A stretch of 64,000 nt of DNA, taken from contig NZ_JH976537.1 of assembly GCF_000309385.1 (NCBI RefSeq), positions 2,740,010 to 2,804,009 of the forward strand. The letters run 5' to 3'. The DNA comes from Nodosilinea nodulosa PCC 7104 (GTDB lineage Bacteria > Cyanobacteriota > Cyanobacteriia > Phormidesmidales > Phormidesmidaceae). The notes below the pieces were generated by a model that worked only from the letters and a program-made list of their open reading frames with translations, was not told the origin of the DNA and ran no database searches. This document shows, one piece after another, positions 8,880-17,586 of this stretch. Position 1 is the first letter of the stretch. The number at the start of each line of letters is the position of its first letter. The position numbers and the translations under genes are program-made.

Positions 8880-9104
8880 CTACAGGGCGCTGCTTGTAAA
8901 CGCATCGCCGCTGTAGGCGGGAACGCGATCGCCAGCGTCGGTCGCTTGGCCGGTCACGGATTTGGCCAGCTGGTCAAAGGAGTCAGAACGCCAGTTGCGC
9001 TCGTGGATGGGCTTGGTTTGCTCGCCTCGGAAATAAGCCTGGGAACCGATCAGCGCAACGGCAACCCAGCCAACAACAAACAGTGAAATTAACAGAGCAG
9101 TCAT
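8880..9104 (-). CDS. small single-helix thylakoid protein, probably a photosystem II assembly factor (Psb35-like)
   Basis: The 74-residue protein has one N-terminal membrane helix (LLISLFVVGWVAVALIG) and a polar tail with a RNWRSDSFDQLAKSVTG stretch, ending YSGDAFTSSAL. It resembles the short conserved cyanobacterial family of Synechocystis Ssl2148, described as Psb35, which stabilises the CP47 module; the match is from memory and is tentative. The start is well fixed: a strong AGGAGG lies 8 bases before ATG 9104. The gene stands alone with its own promoter and terminator. The promoter carries an HLR1-type RpaB motif, which fits a high-light-regulated photosynthesis gene. Confidence 0.7.
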   Translation of the reverse strand: MTALLISLFVVGWVAVALIGSQAYFRGEQTKPIHERNWRSDSFDQLAKSVTGQATDAGDRVPAYSGDAFTSSAL

Positions 9105-9191
9105 AGATAAACCTCCTGTTTAGGGGAATGACGGCCACAAAGCACGCTGCGAACAGGGCTTTGACTCCCATCGGAGCAGACGTGCACCGCC

Positions 9192-9230
9192 TATGTAAAC
9201 CAATGTAAATGAAATGTAACAAAATGTCAA
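9192..9230 (-). promoter_or_regulatory. promoter with HLR1 (RpaB) motif over the -10 box
   Basis: On the minus strand TTGACA (plus 9225-9230) is followed after exactly 17 bases by TACATT (plus 9202-9207), a good -35/-10 pair about 100 bases before the ATG. The -10 is embedded in TTTACATTGGTTTACATA (plus 9192-9209), which fits the HLR1 consensus of two KTTACAWW units separated by two bases. A third unit, GTTACATT, lies at plus 9213-9220. An HLR1 over the core promoter is the arrangement through which RpaB represses high-light genes under low light. Regulation is inferred from the motif. Confidence 0.65.
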
Positions 9231-9621
9231 ATTAAATTGCTTCATTATCACCGGAGTGATAAAAGCGCCAGATTTTATCTGCGCGCCCCCAATTGTCCGG
9301 GCAAACGTCCCTTACCCCCATCGGGAGGCCCGTTGTTGGATTCAGGGGTTTGAGTTCGGCCTTGGAATTAACCCTGGTTCTTGAGCAGTCATGCAACACC
9401 CCCTGGAACTGTTGAGCATTTTGTCGCAAAAGATACAAATATTAAGCGCCGCCCGGCAGCAAAGCTCGCCAAAACTCCTAGGATGAGATCAGGATTTGTG
9501 CGCTAATCTCCCATCGATCAAGGGATCAAGCGCCTGAGGATGGCGTACCTAGCATCAGCCATACCTGGGCGATCGCAGGCTAGCGATCGCCACCGTCACT
9601 CTTCTCTAACTCAGGTTGTTT
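9231..9621. other. intergenic region before the pentapeptide gene
   Basis: This stretch of about 390 bp contains HIP1-type GCGATCGC sites near 9570-9590 and no supported gene. A minus-strand frame at 9232-9438 lacks family features and a ribosome-binding site. No RNA gene recognised. Confidence 0.5.
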
Positions 9622-10182
9622 ATGCTGCCCAACAGACGCTATTCCTTAGACTTACTGGTCCAAAGCTACAGTCGAGGGCAGCTCCAGTTTGAGCACTTGG
9701 ACCTGCGAAATGTCTCCCTAGAGGGCATCAGGCTGCCCTTTGTTGAATTTATCGACTGCAATATGCAGGGGTTAAACCTGGCTGGGGCTTTTATGCCAGG
9801 AGGGGTTTTTTCTCACAGTTGCTTACGCAAAAGTAAGCTGACCTGGGCAAATCTGATCGGCACCGATTTCTTCCGGGCCGATCTATCCGGTGCTCAACTC
9901 CATTGGGCTATGCTTTCCGGCGCTAAGCTGGTGGGCATAAATTTGCACGGCGCTAGCCTTCAGGGGGCGGTGCTCACCGGCAGCGACCTGCGGGGCGCCA
10001 ACCTCAAAGGGGCCAAGCTGCGGGGCGCTAACCTCGGCAATACCAACCTCCAGGGAGCCGATCTCCGTGGGGCCGACCTCACCGACACGGATCTCAGCGG
10101 TGCTTCCCTCTTGGGCACTATCATGCCCGATGCCACCTATGTCGACTATGGTGTTGAGCTACTCCCAGCCGGATCGGAATAG
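9622..10182 (+). CDS. pentapeptide-repeat protein
   Basis: The 186-residue protein has an N-terminal region of about 45 residues, then roughly 20 consecutive A(D/N)LxG-type pentapeptides (GADLRGADLTDTDLSG and similar), predicting a right-handed quadrilateral beta-helix. Such proteins are abundant in cyanobacteria and mostly of unknown function; a few bind DNA gyrase or act in thylakoids. There is no signal peptide or membrane helix, so it is probably cytosolic. ATG 9622 is chosen because AGG ends 6 bases upstream; the in-frame TTG at 9616 overlaps that site. It converges with the mlaE gene. Confidence 0.85.
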   Translation: MLPNRRYSLDLLVQSYSRGQLQFEHLDLRNVSLEGIRLPFVEFIDCNMQGLNLAGAFMPGGVFSHSCLRKSKLTWANLIGTDFFRADLSGAQLHWAMLSGAKLVGINLHGASLQGAVLTGSDLRGANLKGAKLRGANLGNTNLQGADLRGADLTDTDLSGASLLGTIMPDATYVDYGVELLPAGSE

Positions 10183-10234
10183 ATTTGGGACCAGTTTAGC
10201 TCTGGGAGAAGCTAACCTTGCCCTTTTGAATAGC

Positions 10235-11101
10235 TCAGTGCAGCACCAAACCCGAGCCACCAAACAACACCAAGGATAGAAAAAAATCGACCACAAATAG
10301 CCCTACCCAGGTGGTGACTACCGCCGAGGTAGCCGCCCGACCGACCGACCGACTGCAAGTGGTCGTCAACCCCCAGGTGCAGCCCGCCAGCGCCACGATC
10401 GCGCCAAACAGCATTGACTTGATCAAAACCGCTATCAGGTCGTTGAGCACCATCAGCGATCGCACCGAGTCGAGAAACTGGCCGACAGGCATTTCATAAA
10501 AGAAAAACGCTACCCCGGCCCCACCCGCAATGCCCAGCACCAGCCCCATGACTGTAAGCACAGGCAGCATGACGCAGCAGGCTATCACCCGAGGCACCAC
10601 CAAATACTCAATGGGATCGGTGCGCAACACCTTGAGCGCATCGATTTGGTCAGTCACCTTCATACAGCCAATTTCAGCGGCGTAGGCGGTGCCCACCTGC
10701 CCAGCCATGATGGCAGCTGTGAGAATAGGCGCTAGTTCACGACAAAAGGCCATGGCAAAAGCCCCGCCCAGAGCGTGCAAAGCGCCAAATCGCTCCAGCT
10801 CTCGGGCAGTTTGAATGGTAAAGATCATGCCGGCGAAAATATTGGTCAACAGCACCGGCGTTAGGGTTAACGGCCCGGCCGCCACCATTTGCTCGATGGT
10901 GCGCTGACGATTGATCCCGCACCGCAAAATACGCATTACCACCTGTCCGCCTAAAAAGCAGGCCATCACAATGTGATAGGGACAGGATTTTGGACGCACG
11001 GCCTGCGCGGCTCTGGGTGCAAGGCGGGAGCTACAGTCATGGTGAGTTGCCTCCGGAATGGGAAGAGACATCCGCCGAGCTTTGTGGTAGGCCTTAACCA
11101 T
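10235..11101 (-). CDS. mlaE: MlaE/YrbE-family lipid ABC transporter permease
   Basis: The 288-residue frame has five or six membrane helices and the MlaE core: FAGMIFTIQTARELERFG, then FCRELAPILTAAIMAGQVGTAYAAEIGCMKVTDQIDAL (given as the segments FCRELAPILTAAIMAGQVG and AEIGCMKVTDQIDAL), VPRVIACCVMLPVLTV and a glycine-rich C-terminal helix. MlaE is the membrane subunit of importers or exporters that move phospholipids or other hydrophobic molecules across the envelope, paired with MlaF ATPase and MlaD substrate-binding proteins. Neither partner is in the window, as is common in cyanobacteria where these genes are scattered. The first 60 residues are basic and unusual; a later start, for example ATG at 11071, is possible. 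No clear ribosome-binding site separates the options. Confidence 0.8.
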   Translation of the reverse strand: MVKAYHKARRMSLPIPEATHHDCSSRLAPRAAQAVRPKSCPYHIVMACFLGGQVVMRILRCGINRQRTIEQMVAAGPLTLTPVLLTNIFAGMIFTIQTARELERFGALHALGGAFAMAFCRELAPILTAAIMAGQVGTAYAAEIGCMKVTDQIDALKVLRTDPIEYLVVPRVIACCVMLPVLTVMGLVLGIAGGAGVAFFFYEMPVGQFLDSVRSLMVLNDLIAVLIKSMLFGAIVALAGCTWGLTTTCSRSVGRAATSAVVTTWVGLFVVDFFLSLVLFGGSGLVLH

Positions 11102-11818
11102 GGCAAGAATTTATTGAGTGGTAGGTTGAGCAAACGCAGACATCACCAAGCTCAGGGTGCCCCTTCCCGGCAGGCAGGTAGATCTACAGTCCGTTAATCT
11201 ATATCAAGCCAACGCCTGAATAGCAATGTCTCTCACTCAGGTATTTTTAATCCAGCAGATTTCTTAGAGTTTTGGTCATGCCGCCACGGTCAGGGAACTC
11301 CCGCCAGGGCCTTTGGAATTCGCCCTTGGATAACGGTTAACAGCTGGCTGATTCCGACCGAGATACCTGGCTTTCTGGGGACAGGTGCGATCCTGGTTAA
11401 CTGACAAAACCCTTGAAACCCTTAGACTGGCGTAGGTTGGGTTAGCGTAACCCAACAAAACCGTTACTGGAGTTGGGTTTCGCTTCTCTCAACACCAACC
11501 TACGTCAGAACTTTTGTCAGTCAATCAGGGTGCGATCTCGCTGCGCTAAGCGATCTCCACGGCGGTCCCATGACACGGCGGCTACATCAATAGAGCTAAC
11601 CCCACAATAGCCCAGGCAACCCGCCCCAAAGCTGGAGCTGAAACCAGGCCTGACCAAAGCGCCGCCCAAAACAGTATATCACCAGTACAAATTCGAGTCT
11701 ATTGTGGTACACTTGTACCAAATTGCTGCCAGGCGATCGCCCAACGAAGGCCTAAACGTTATCGGTTGAGTCTAGATTCGGCCCTGGAATAGCGGTTTGT
11801 GTTCATGGTTGCTCTCCT
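11102..11818. other. intergenic region containing a MITE-like element
   Basis: This 717-bp stretch between divergent genes has no convincing reading frame. Its main content is the nested inverted-repeat element at 11392-11529. The rest shows nothing recognisable. Confidence 0.6.
11392..11529. mobile_element. MITE-like nested inverted-repeat element
   Basis: The outer arms CCTGGTTAACTGACAAAA (11392-11409) and the reverse complement of 11512-11529 agree at 16 of 18 positions, with CTGACAAAA perfect. A second perfect pair, CGTAGGTTGG (11431-11440) and CCAACCTACG (11495-11504), lies inside. The centre contains GGGTTAGCGTAACCC and a related GTTGGGTTTCGCTTC segment. At 138 bp and non-coding it looks like a non-autonomous transposon remnant. 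GTAGGTTGGGTT...AACCCAAC motifs are recurrent in cyanobacterial intergenic DNA. No clear target duplication was seen. Confidence 0.5.
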
Positions 11819-12850
11819 ATGGGGGTCTGTACGGTGGATTTAAAGAGCATTCAAACCAAGCTAATTCATACGGTCAATGCCCTTGACCAAAACGATGCCA
11901 ACGTACAGGTTGACTGGCCCGGTGCCCCTCCCCTGACCGGGCCTAGCCCCGACCGATTGCCAAGGTCCGGTCGGGGAGCAGATTTCTCTACGGCAGTAGA
12001 TACCCTCCGGCAGCGGGCCGAGCCGTCAGGAACTGGCGCCTATTCTGCCCTTGACGCAGATCTGGCGACAGAAGCCTATGTCAAACGCCTCAGCGCCATG
12101 GTCCATAAAATCAATCAACTTTCGAGCGAGCAGGAGCGGGCGATCGCAGAAATACAGAGAATCCAGGCGCGTCTAGCTCACGGATACCCTGCTACAGATC
12201 CAATGGGCCAACCTGTGGTCACCCCCCATGTCGACTACCAGCGCGCAGTTATTGCTCTGGCAGAGGCCGATGGTCGAGGCAACGTTGTGCTGGCTTACCG
12301 CACGGTTGCCCCCAAGCCTCCACTGCTGCGGACAGATCAGCCCAGGCCAGCCTATGGCGAGGCCAACCAGCTAGCCAGTCACCTGCGCACCACCTATGGA
12401 CATCCCCCGGCTCGGGGCTGGAGAATGCTCGTTAGCGAGGTGCTAACCCTGGGTCGCGAACCGTCGCAGCTAGTGGCTCAGCTGGGTCGTGCCGCCTGGA
12501 GCCTGATCTCAGATTTCACCCAAGGAGCAGTATTCCGGTGGTCTAGAGCATCTGAGTCCTTACACGGAGCCTTTGACCCACAACCCGGTGCCTTCGACAG
12601 GCTCAGTGGTAAAACGTCGCTGTCTTTAGTAGACAGCATGCTGTGGTTTGGCGGCGGGGTCATCGGTCGACTGGCGCTGAATTTGCTGCTAGGGGCTTTT
12701 CCAGCCCTTTGGTCCCTAGCTGTTGCTGCCATTACCGCAGTAACGGCCTACGCTCTCTACCGAGCAACTCTGGCACCCAAGCTGGCCTTTGGCCCTGCCC
12801 TTCGAGTAGCTCTACTGGTGGTGGGGCTAGTCGTAGGGGGGCAAATCTAG
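11819..12850 (+). CDS. conserved-type hypothetical protein with C-terminal membrane helices
   Basis: This 343-residue protein was not recognised. Residues 1-70 are polar and Pro-rich. A helical region at about 85-130 (SAMVHKINQLSSEQERAIAEIQRIQARL) may form a short coiled coil. Two or three hydrophobic segments lie near the C-terminus (LALNLLLGAFPALWSLAVAA; ALRVALLVVGLVVGG). There is no signal peptide, so it is probably anchored by its C-terminus. ATG 11819 lacks a good ribosome-binding site; an in-frame GTG at 11834 is an alternative. It is followed after 49 bp by another unknown gene in the same direction, and the two may be co-transcribed. Confidence 0.6.
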   Translation: MGVCTVDLKSIQTKLIHTVNALDQNDANVQVDWPGAPPLTGPSPDRLPRSGRGADFSTAVDTLRQRAEPSGTGAYSALDADLATEAYVKRLSAMVHKINQLSSEQERAIAEIQRIQARLAHGYPATDPMGQPVVTPHVDYQRAVIALAEADGRGNVVLAYRTVAPKPPLLRTDQPRPAYGEANQLASHLRTTYGHPPARGWRMLVSEVLTLGREPSQLVAQLGRAAWSLISDFTQGAVFRWSRASESLHGAFDPQPGAFDRLSGKTSLSLVDSMLWFGGGVIGRLALNLLLGAFPALWSLAVAAITAVTAYALYRATLAPKLAFGPALRVALLVVGLVVGGQI

Positions 12851-12899
12851 TCCAGATTTAGGTCTTACGCTTTTCTTCTAAGTTTTAAGGAGGCAGATT

Positions 12900-13313
12900 A
12901 TGGTTTCAATGCATCAGCCGGGGGGCGGCGTAGCCCTGACAACGGCCAAACCGTTCATTGCCGGTGGACTTATGCTGGCCATCGGCCTCATAGCCATTAA
13001 TGACCAGGTTTTTGGCCGCTGGCTATCGGCAGCTCGCCCCAAAGGCGCTCAGGGGTGCGAAAAAATTGTCCAGAGCAGTGCCCAGCTTAGCCGCGAGCAG
13101 TTAGCCAAGCTGCTGGTAGTACCGGAGCGTGACCCCAAAGAAAATGTGCGTAAGATCGTGGCCGAACCCTATTGCAGTCTGCCACAGCTTCAGGTGCGCT
13201 CTGGGGTGGTATCTGAGCGAGAGGCCTACCCAATGGCCTGGGATCCTTCTGTTCAGCTAGTGATTTTGTACGAAAATGACGAGTACGCTGGCTATCGCTT
13301 TCGGTTTCAATAG
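12900..13313 (+). CDS. hypothetical protein with one N-terminal membrane helix
   Basis: The 137-residue protein has a single hydrophobic segment at about 16-34 (AKPFIAGGLMLAIGLIAIND) and a soluble C-terminal part containing two cysteines (GCEKIV; EPYCSLPQLQ) and ending in a short beta-rich segment (VQLVILYENDEYAGYRFRFQ). The start is well supported by AGGAGG 8 bases before ATG 12900. Function unknown; topology suggests a periplasmic or lumenal C-terminal domain. It probably belongs to an operon with the flanking genes. Confidence 0.7.
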   Translation: MVSMHQPGGGVALTTAKPFIAGGLMLAIGLIAINDQVFGRWLSAARPKGAQGCEKIVQSSAQLSREQLAKLLVVPERDPKENVRKIVAEPYCSLPQLQVRSGVVSEREAYPMAWDPSVQLVILYENDEYAGYRFRFQ

Positions 13314-13359
13314 TGGGTCGGCCAGATCGTACCGCTCTACCCCAAGGCGATCGCGGCAA

Positions 13360-13884
13360 TTGGGCCGATTTTTTGGGACTGGGGCAACGGCGGGGTATCG
13401 ACCTCACGCTTTGGGGCAGCTGATTCTGGGGCTGGGGCTAGGCCTGCTGCTGGCTACCCTAGGCGGCTGCCGCAGCCTGACTCCAGTCGTACCCAGGCAA
13501 ATTGTGCTCAAGCAAGCCTGGGAAATCGAGTCGGGCGATCGCGTAGCCGGACAGTTAATCACCGGCAGCCTTGGCGACGTCTCGGTACAACTCCAGGGCA
13601 CCCGTCTCAGAGCGCCTTTCGCTGGCCAAATCGAGTTGGCAGCCAGGGGGTTTCACTGCATCTATTTTTCGACCGCTGAGGTGCCCGCCTACCTGTTTCG
13701 ATACTGCGGAGTGAGACGGCCTCGACTCGGGCAGGTGGAAGCAGGAGAGGCCATGGGGCGAGGCAGTCAAATTCAGTTTGCCACCCTGCGCAGCCAGCCC
13801 GATGGCACCTGGGCCATCGTTGAACCCTCCGATCGCGTCTTAGAGCGATCCCTCAATCAACCGCTGCCGGCCCTGCGCTTTTAG
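13360..13884 (+). CDS. putative lipoprotein of unknown function
   Basis: The protein has a long hydrophobic segment ending in a lipobox (LLLATLGGCRSL), then about 130 residues with beta-rich composition (LITGSLGDVSVQLQGTRLRAP; YLFRYCGVRRPRLGQ). This predicts a lipid-anchored protein. The start is uncertain: the frame opens inside the preceding gene at 13276 with an implausible Arg/Ser-rich lead, while a TTG at 13360 or 13411 gives a conventional signal peptide. 13360 is given here. No family was recognised. Same direction and close spacing to the 12900 gene suggest one transcript. Confidence 0.55.
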   Translation: MGRFFGTGATAGYRPHALGQLILGLGLGLLLATLGGCRSLTPVVPRQIVLKQAWEIESGDRVAGQLITGSLGDVSVQLQGTRLRAPFAGQIELAARGFHCIYFSTAEVPAYLFRYCGVRRPRLGQVEAGEAMGRGSQIQFATLRSQPDGTWAIVEPSDRVLERSLNQPLPALRF

Positions 13885-13958
13885 CCCCACCGGCTGGATC
13901 TGCCCTGGGCCTGGCCCTTGCTTCTGCCTTGAATCCCCTTTGCCCCCTGTTTTGCCCC

Positions 13959-16052
13959 ATGAAGCTTCACCCTACTCTCCTAGCCGCCAGTTCTCTACTG
14001 GCGCTCCTGAGTCCCACCGCCGCCCAGGCCGACGATGGCATTCTCAGCTTTGAGCTAACCCAGCCTCAGTGGGCTACCGCCGCCCCAGTCGCCCCAGTCG
14101 CCCCAGTCGCCCCGGCCACCGATTCCGCCGACCAGCCTCTGCCCATTCCCCCGCAGGCTGCAAATCCACCGATGCGCTACCACTCTCCGCAGCAGCTGCC
14201 CGCCGGAGTCTATCGGCGCGGGGTAGCCGTAGCCCTCAACACCAGCACCTCGGCCACCGCATTGCTCCCCCCAGCCCCACCCCCCGCAGCCAGCCCCGTG
14301 CTGGTTGCCATCGCTCCCCCGGAACCCACCCCCCAGGAGGAGCCAAAACAGGAGTCCAAATCCCTCGCCCTAGACTTCGGCGTTGAGCCGTCGCCCGCTG
14401 TAGTTGCCCTAGCCCAGGCAAAACTGCTCGCCTCCAGACCGCCAGCCAACCCGCTGACGAGTCTTTTTGAAGGCAATTCCGACTCTCTAGTAGCTTGGGC
14501 CGTAGGCAGTGCCGAGGGCACCCGCACTCCCAACGGAGCTATCAATCCCGCCTACTTTGGCCATACCGACCCCGGCAACAGGGTGTGGAACCTGGGCACG
14601 TTTTCTTACCAGCACGGGGCCAAGACACCGGAAGAAGCCGACCAAAAGCAGCTCGCTCGCCTGAAGAGCCAGGGCGACGTGCTGCGTCAGCGGGCGCTCA
14701 AGCAGGGCCTCAACCTCACCCTTGAAGAAACCCTGAATGGCCTGGATCTGGCCAATCAATCTCCCCTGGCAGCCATCGGTCGGGTTGGCTATATCGAGCG
14801 CCTGGCAGAGGCCAAGGCCATCGGTCTGGAAGGCTCTGAGGCAATATTAGTCGCCCGCACTCGCTCCTATATCAACCCCAACACTGGCCGCTGGAATGCC
14901 CCTGGGCTGGGCAATACTGAAGCCAGTATTCGCCGCGATCAGAAGCGTCGAGCCAGTGCCGTGGCCAGCGCGATCGCGGCCTACGAAAGCCAAAATCCGC
15001 AGCTTCAGGCCCAAACCTGGACTCTTAACCCCAGCCCCCCAACCGCACCCGACGCCCTGGTAGCCCAGGCAGGCGCTCAGCCAGAACCCGTCGATGACTT
15101 CCTCAAGATGTGGACATCTCCCAGCGACGGGGTGGCCCGGGCCAACACTGCCGACCCTGAAATCTTGGCGAATCAGCCCCAGGCGGATGTGTCCACTGCT
15201 GAACCAAAACCCGGTAGCGAAGCTAAGGACGATGGTCTGGCCGGTCTGTGGCAAATTACCGTCGATCGCCTATCCCAAATCAGCAGCGCCGAAGATAGTG
15301 CTGATGCGCCCCATACCGCTTCACTGGTGGGAGCATTGTTTAACCCTGGCCCCGCTAGAGATACCGCCCCTGGTGCGCCAAATGCGACGGCAGACGCCAC
15401 GGCCCCAGCCCCCGCCGAGCCGAGCGATATCCGAGCGTCCCAGGCCGCAGCTGCCGAGGGAATGACTCCCCCGACCTGGGAAGCAGCGCGAGAAGCCAAC
15501 CAAACCACCTCTGCCCAAACGCCGGAACCCGATCCGACAGTAACGGTCTCCACGCCCCCGCCGGGTGCGGTCCCAACGGCGGCGGTCTACGCTCCCACAC
15601 CCCTAGCGGCTGCCCCGGCAGCGCCGGACAATCTTCCTCTTGCAGTCGCCCCTGCCCCTGCTAGCGAGGCTCCCAACCCCGCCCCGGATCGCGTTGCGGC
15701 CTCCGGTACTGCCGCGACCTCAGACTCGGTGGGGGCAGAGGAGGCGCAGCCCGCAGAGGCTCTCTCACCCGCAGAGGGCAGTGGTTCTCTGGTCTTTGAC
15801 TCGGCTGCCGTCGCAGACTTAACCTCCGAGCCACCCATAGCCGAGCTACCGGCAGAGTCTCTTACACCAGGTCTCTCTGAGCCAGCACTTTCTGAAGCAG
15901 AATCCATCGCTCCCGAGTCAACTGCCGCAGCAAGCACCATCTCCGAACCAGTGCCGCCTCAGCCGACAGCCTCGACTACCACGTCGGCTCCCGCCTTCGA
16001 TGCAAACGCTAACAGCCCAACCCAGCAGGGATTGCTTCCTCAACTTCCCTGA
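13959..16052 (+). CDS. secreted Ala/Pro-rich protein with one conserved internal domain
   Basis: The 697-residue protein starts with a classical signal peptide (MKLHPTLLAASSLLALL, cleavage after TAAQA). Residues about 20-150 are Ala/Pro-rich with a VAPVAPVAPA tandem. A compact conserved-looking domain lies at about 175-350 (AVGSAEGTRTPNGAINPAYF; GHTDPGNRVWNLGTFSYQHG; ARTRSYINPNTGRWNAPGLG; RRDQKRRASAVASAIAAY). The remaining 340 residues are a Pro/Ala/Glu/Ser-rich disordered tail. The domain is familiar from cyanobacterial hypothetical proteins but has no assigned function. Periplasmic or cell-surface location is likely. ATG 13959 is preferred to 13929 because it begins the signal peptide. Confidence 0.7.
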   Translation: MKLHPTLLAASSLLALLSPTAAQADDGILSFELTQPQWATAAPVAPVAPVAPATDSADQPLPIPPQAANPPMRYHSPQQLPAGVYRRGVAVALNTSTSATALLPPAPPPAASPVLVAIAPPEPTPQEEPKQESKSLALDFGVEPSPAVVALAQAKLLASRPPANPLTSLFEGNSDSLVAWAVGSAEGTRTPNGAINPAYFGHTDPGNRVWNLGTFSYQHGAKTPEEADQKQLARLKSQGDVLRQRALKQGLNLTLEETLNGLDLANQSPLAAIGRVGYIERLAEAKAIGLEGSEAILVARTRSYINPNTGRWNAPGLGNTEASIRRDQKRRASAVASAIAAYESQNPQLQAQTWTLNPSPPTAPDALVAQAGAQPEPVDDFLKMWTSPSDGVARANTADPEILANQPQADVSTAEPKPGSEAKDDGLAGLWQITVDRLSQISSAEDSADAPHTASLVGALFNPGPARDTAPGAPNATADATAPAPAEPSDIRASQAAAAEGMTPPTWEAAREANQTTSAQTPEPDPTVTVSTPPPGAVPTAAVYAPTPLAAAPAAPDNLPLAVAPAPASEAPNPAPDRVAASGTAATSDSVGAEEAQPAEALSPAEGSGSLVFDSAAVADLTSEPPIAELPAESLTPGLSEPALSEAESIAPESTAAASTISEPVPPQPTASTTTSAPAFDANANSPTQQGLLPQLP
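14084..14113 (+). repeat. short 9-bp tandem repeat inside the secreted protein gene
   Basis: About three copies of GCCCCAGTC encode the VAPVAPVAP run. Such a 9-bp unit can change copy number without a frameshift. Confidence 0.6.
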
Positions 16053-16308
16053 CGAAGCACATTGCCTAAGCGGGTTGAGCCGTGACTACCATCGGCCAAA
16101 ACTGCCGCTGCTCCGCAGAATCCGCTGATTATGACCCAATCAGAGTGGAGAGTAACCTCAGAGGGAGAAATCTCCCGCGTAGGGTCACGCGATCGCCAAA
16201 AAAGCCCGATCAAGCGTAAAGATTAGGGGGTGGATATTAAGAATTCAGCTTTACCCATCGACTGACGCCTAGCATATAAAGAATCCTGACCGTTGCTGTG
16301 CCAGGCCT

Positions 16309-17448
16309 ATGCCTAAATCCAACACCTACGAGCCCCCCCACGACCTCTCTGCCCTAGATGTGCAAAGCGGCATTGAAGCCGTTGACAGCCGACTTAACAC
16401 CGCTCAAATGCTGTCGCTGATCGACAGTATTTTTCCGTTTGAGGCCTGTCTTTACCACGAAATTATTCCTCTCTCCGTTGAGTCGAGCTGTCTGTATCTA
16501 GGCATGGTCAGCCCCACCGACCCCGCCGCCCTCGACTTTGCCCGTCGGCAGGTATCGTTCATTCACTGTTCGCTGGTACCGCTATCGGTGGCCGCTGACT
16601 GGCAGCGCAACATGCTGTCCAAATATCTGAGTCACTCAGCCCGCACAAAGCCACAGCCCCAGCCCGCCAATCACCTTACATCGCGGCTGCCAACGGTAGC
16701 CGACGATGAACTGATGACTTTTATTGTCGATAGCCCTGATGACATCCAGAACGATCGCATTGAACAGACCGCTCCTGCGCCTCGGCCCGCAGTGGTTTCC
16801 ACCGCTGTTCCAGCCTCCCAACCCTTAGACCTGACGCTAGATGCCGACCTCGGTCAGATAGCCCTTGACCAGTTCCACCTCCTACCGCCCGCTAAGCTCA
16901 CCCAGGCGCTGCTCAAGCAGGTGCTTACCGAAGGCATCGGACGACTTTATCTGGAGCAACGCCCAACCCATGGCCGCGTACTCTGGAGCAAGGATGGTGT
17001 AGTGCAGGCAGCCCTCACCGATCTCAGTACCGAGCAGGTTCAAAGCATCATTAACGAGCTTAAGCGCCTCACCCACCTGCCGCTGCTGCCGACTAGCCAG
17101 CCCAAACAGGCGGATATCGAACGGCTTTACAAAGGCGATCGCGTCCTGCTGCGCCTGCGGCTAATTGTAGGCGCCCACGGCGAGGAAGCTACCCTTCAGG
17201 TGCTGCGGGGTGCCGCCCTAAAATTCTATGAGCAACAACAGCTTCGTCAAATGGGAGAAGAGGCGCTCACCGTAGCTCACGCCCTACAGAAGCGAATCAG
17301 CAATATTCGTCAACAGGCTATGCAGACCCTCACAATTGAGACTCCCTCTGCCCGCACCCTGGACGATCTGATGCAGTTGCTCAAGACCATGGAGGAGCAG
17401 ATCGAGCAGATTATCGAGTCCTCCGCTCATTCAGAAAGCGGTCAATGA
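16309..17448 (+). CDS. GspE/PilB N-terminal-like protein without an ATPase core
   Basis: The 379-residue protein has two regions that recall type IV pilus/type II secretion ATPases. Residues about 30-115 look like the GspE/MshE N-terminal domain (LIDSIFPFEACLYHEIIPLS; LYLGMVSPTDPAALDFARRQ). Residues about 190-310 look like the N1 half of PilB (LTQALLKQVLTEGIGRLYLE; GRVLWSKDGVVQAAL; RVLLRLRLIVGAHGEEATLQ with V.RG). There is no Walker A, Asp box, Walker B or His box, and the protein ends in a helical tail. A regulatory or adaptor role in pilus assembly is possible; this is inference. ATG 16309; it stands alone. Confidence 0.6.
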   Translation: MPKSNTYEPPHDLSALDVQSGIEAVDSRLNTAQMLSLIDSIFPFEACLYHEIIPLSVESSCLYLGMVSPTDPAALDFARRQVSFIHCSLVPLSVAADWQRNMLSKYLSHSARTKPQPQPANHLTSRLPTVADDELMTFIVDSPDDIQNDRIEQTAPAPRPAVVSTAVPASQPLDLTLDADLGQIALDQFHLLPPAKLTQALLKQVLTEGIGRLYLEQRPTHGRVLWSKDGVVQAALTDLSTEQVQSIINELKRLTHLPLLPTSQPKQADIERLYKGDRVLLRLRLIVGAHGEEATLQVLRGAALKFYEQQQLRQMGEEALTVAHALQKRISNIRQQAMQTLTIETPSARTLDDLMQLLKTMEEQIEQIIESSAHSESGQ

Positions 17449-17586
17449 CGGTGCCGAAGCCTACGCGCTGAAAGCTATATGCTGAAAAATCTACCTGGGA
17501 GAAGCTGAAATCTGCCCCTATCTTTTACCTCTGCTAGCCATCAAACGGGCTGGGCTTTGCTGAGATATGGGTCCAGATAGGCCCTA

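Noticed and set aside
9232-9438. 68-codon minus-strand frame upstream of the thylakoid protein gene
   Set aside because: Covers the promoter side of the 8880-9104 gene; no family features or ribosome-binding site.
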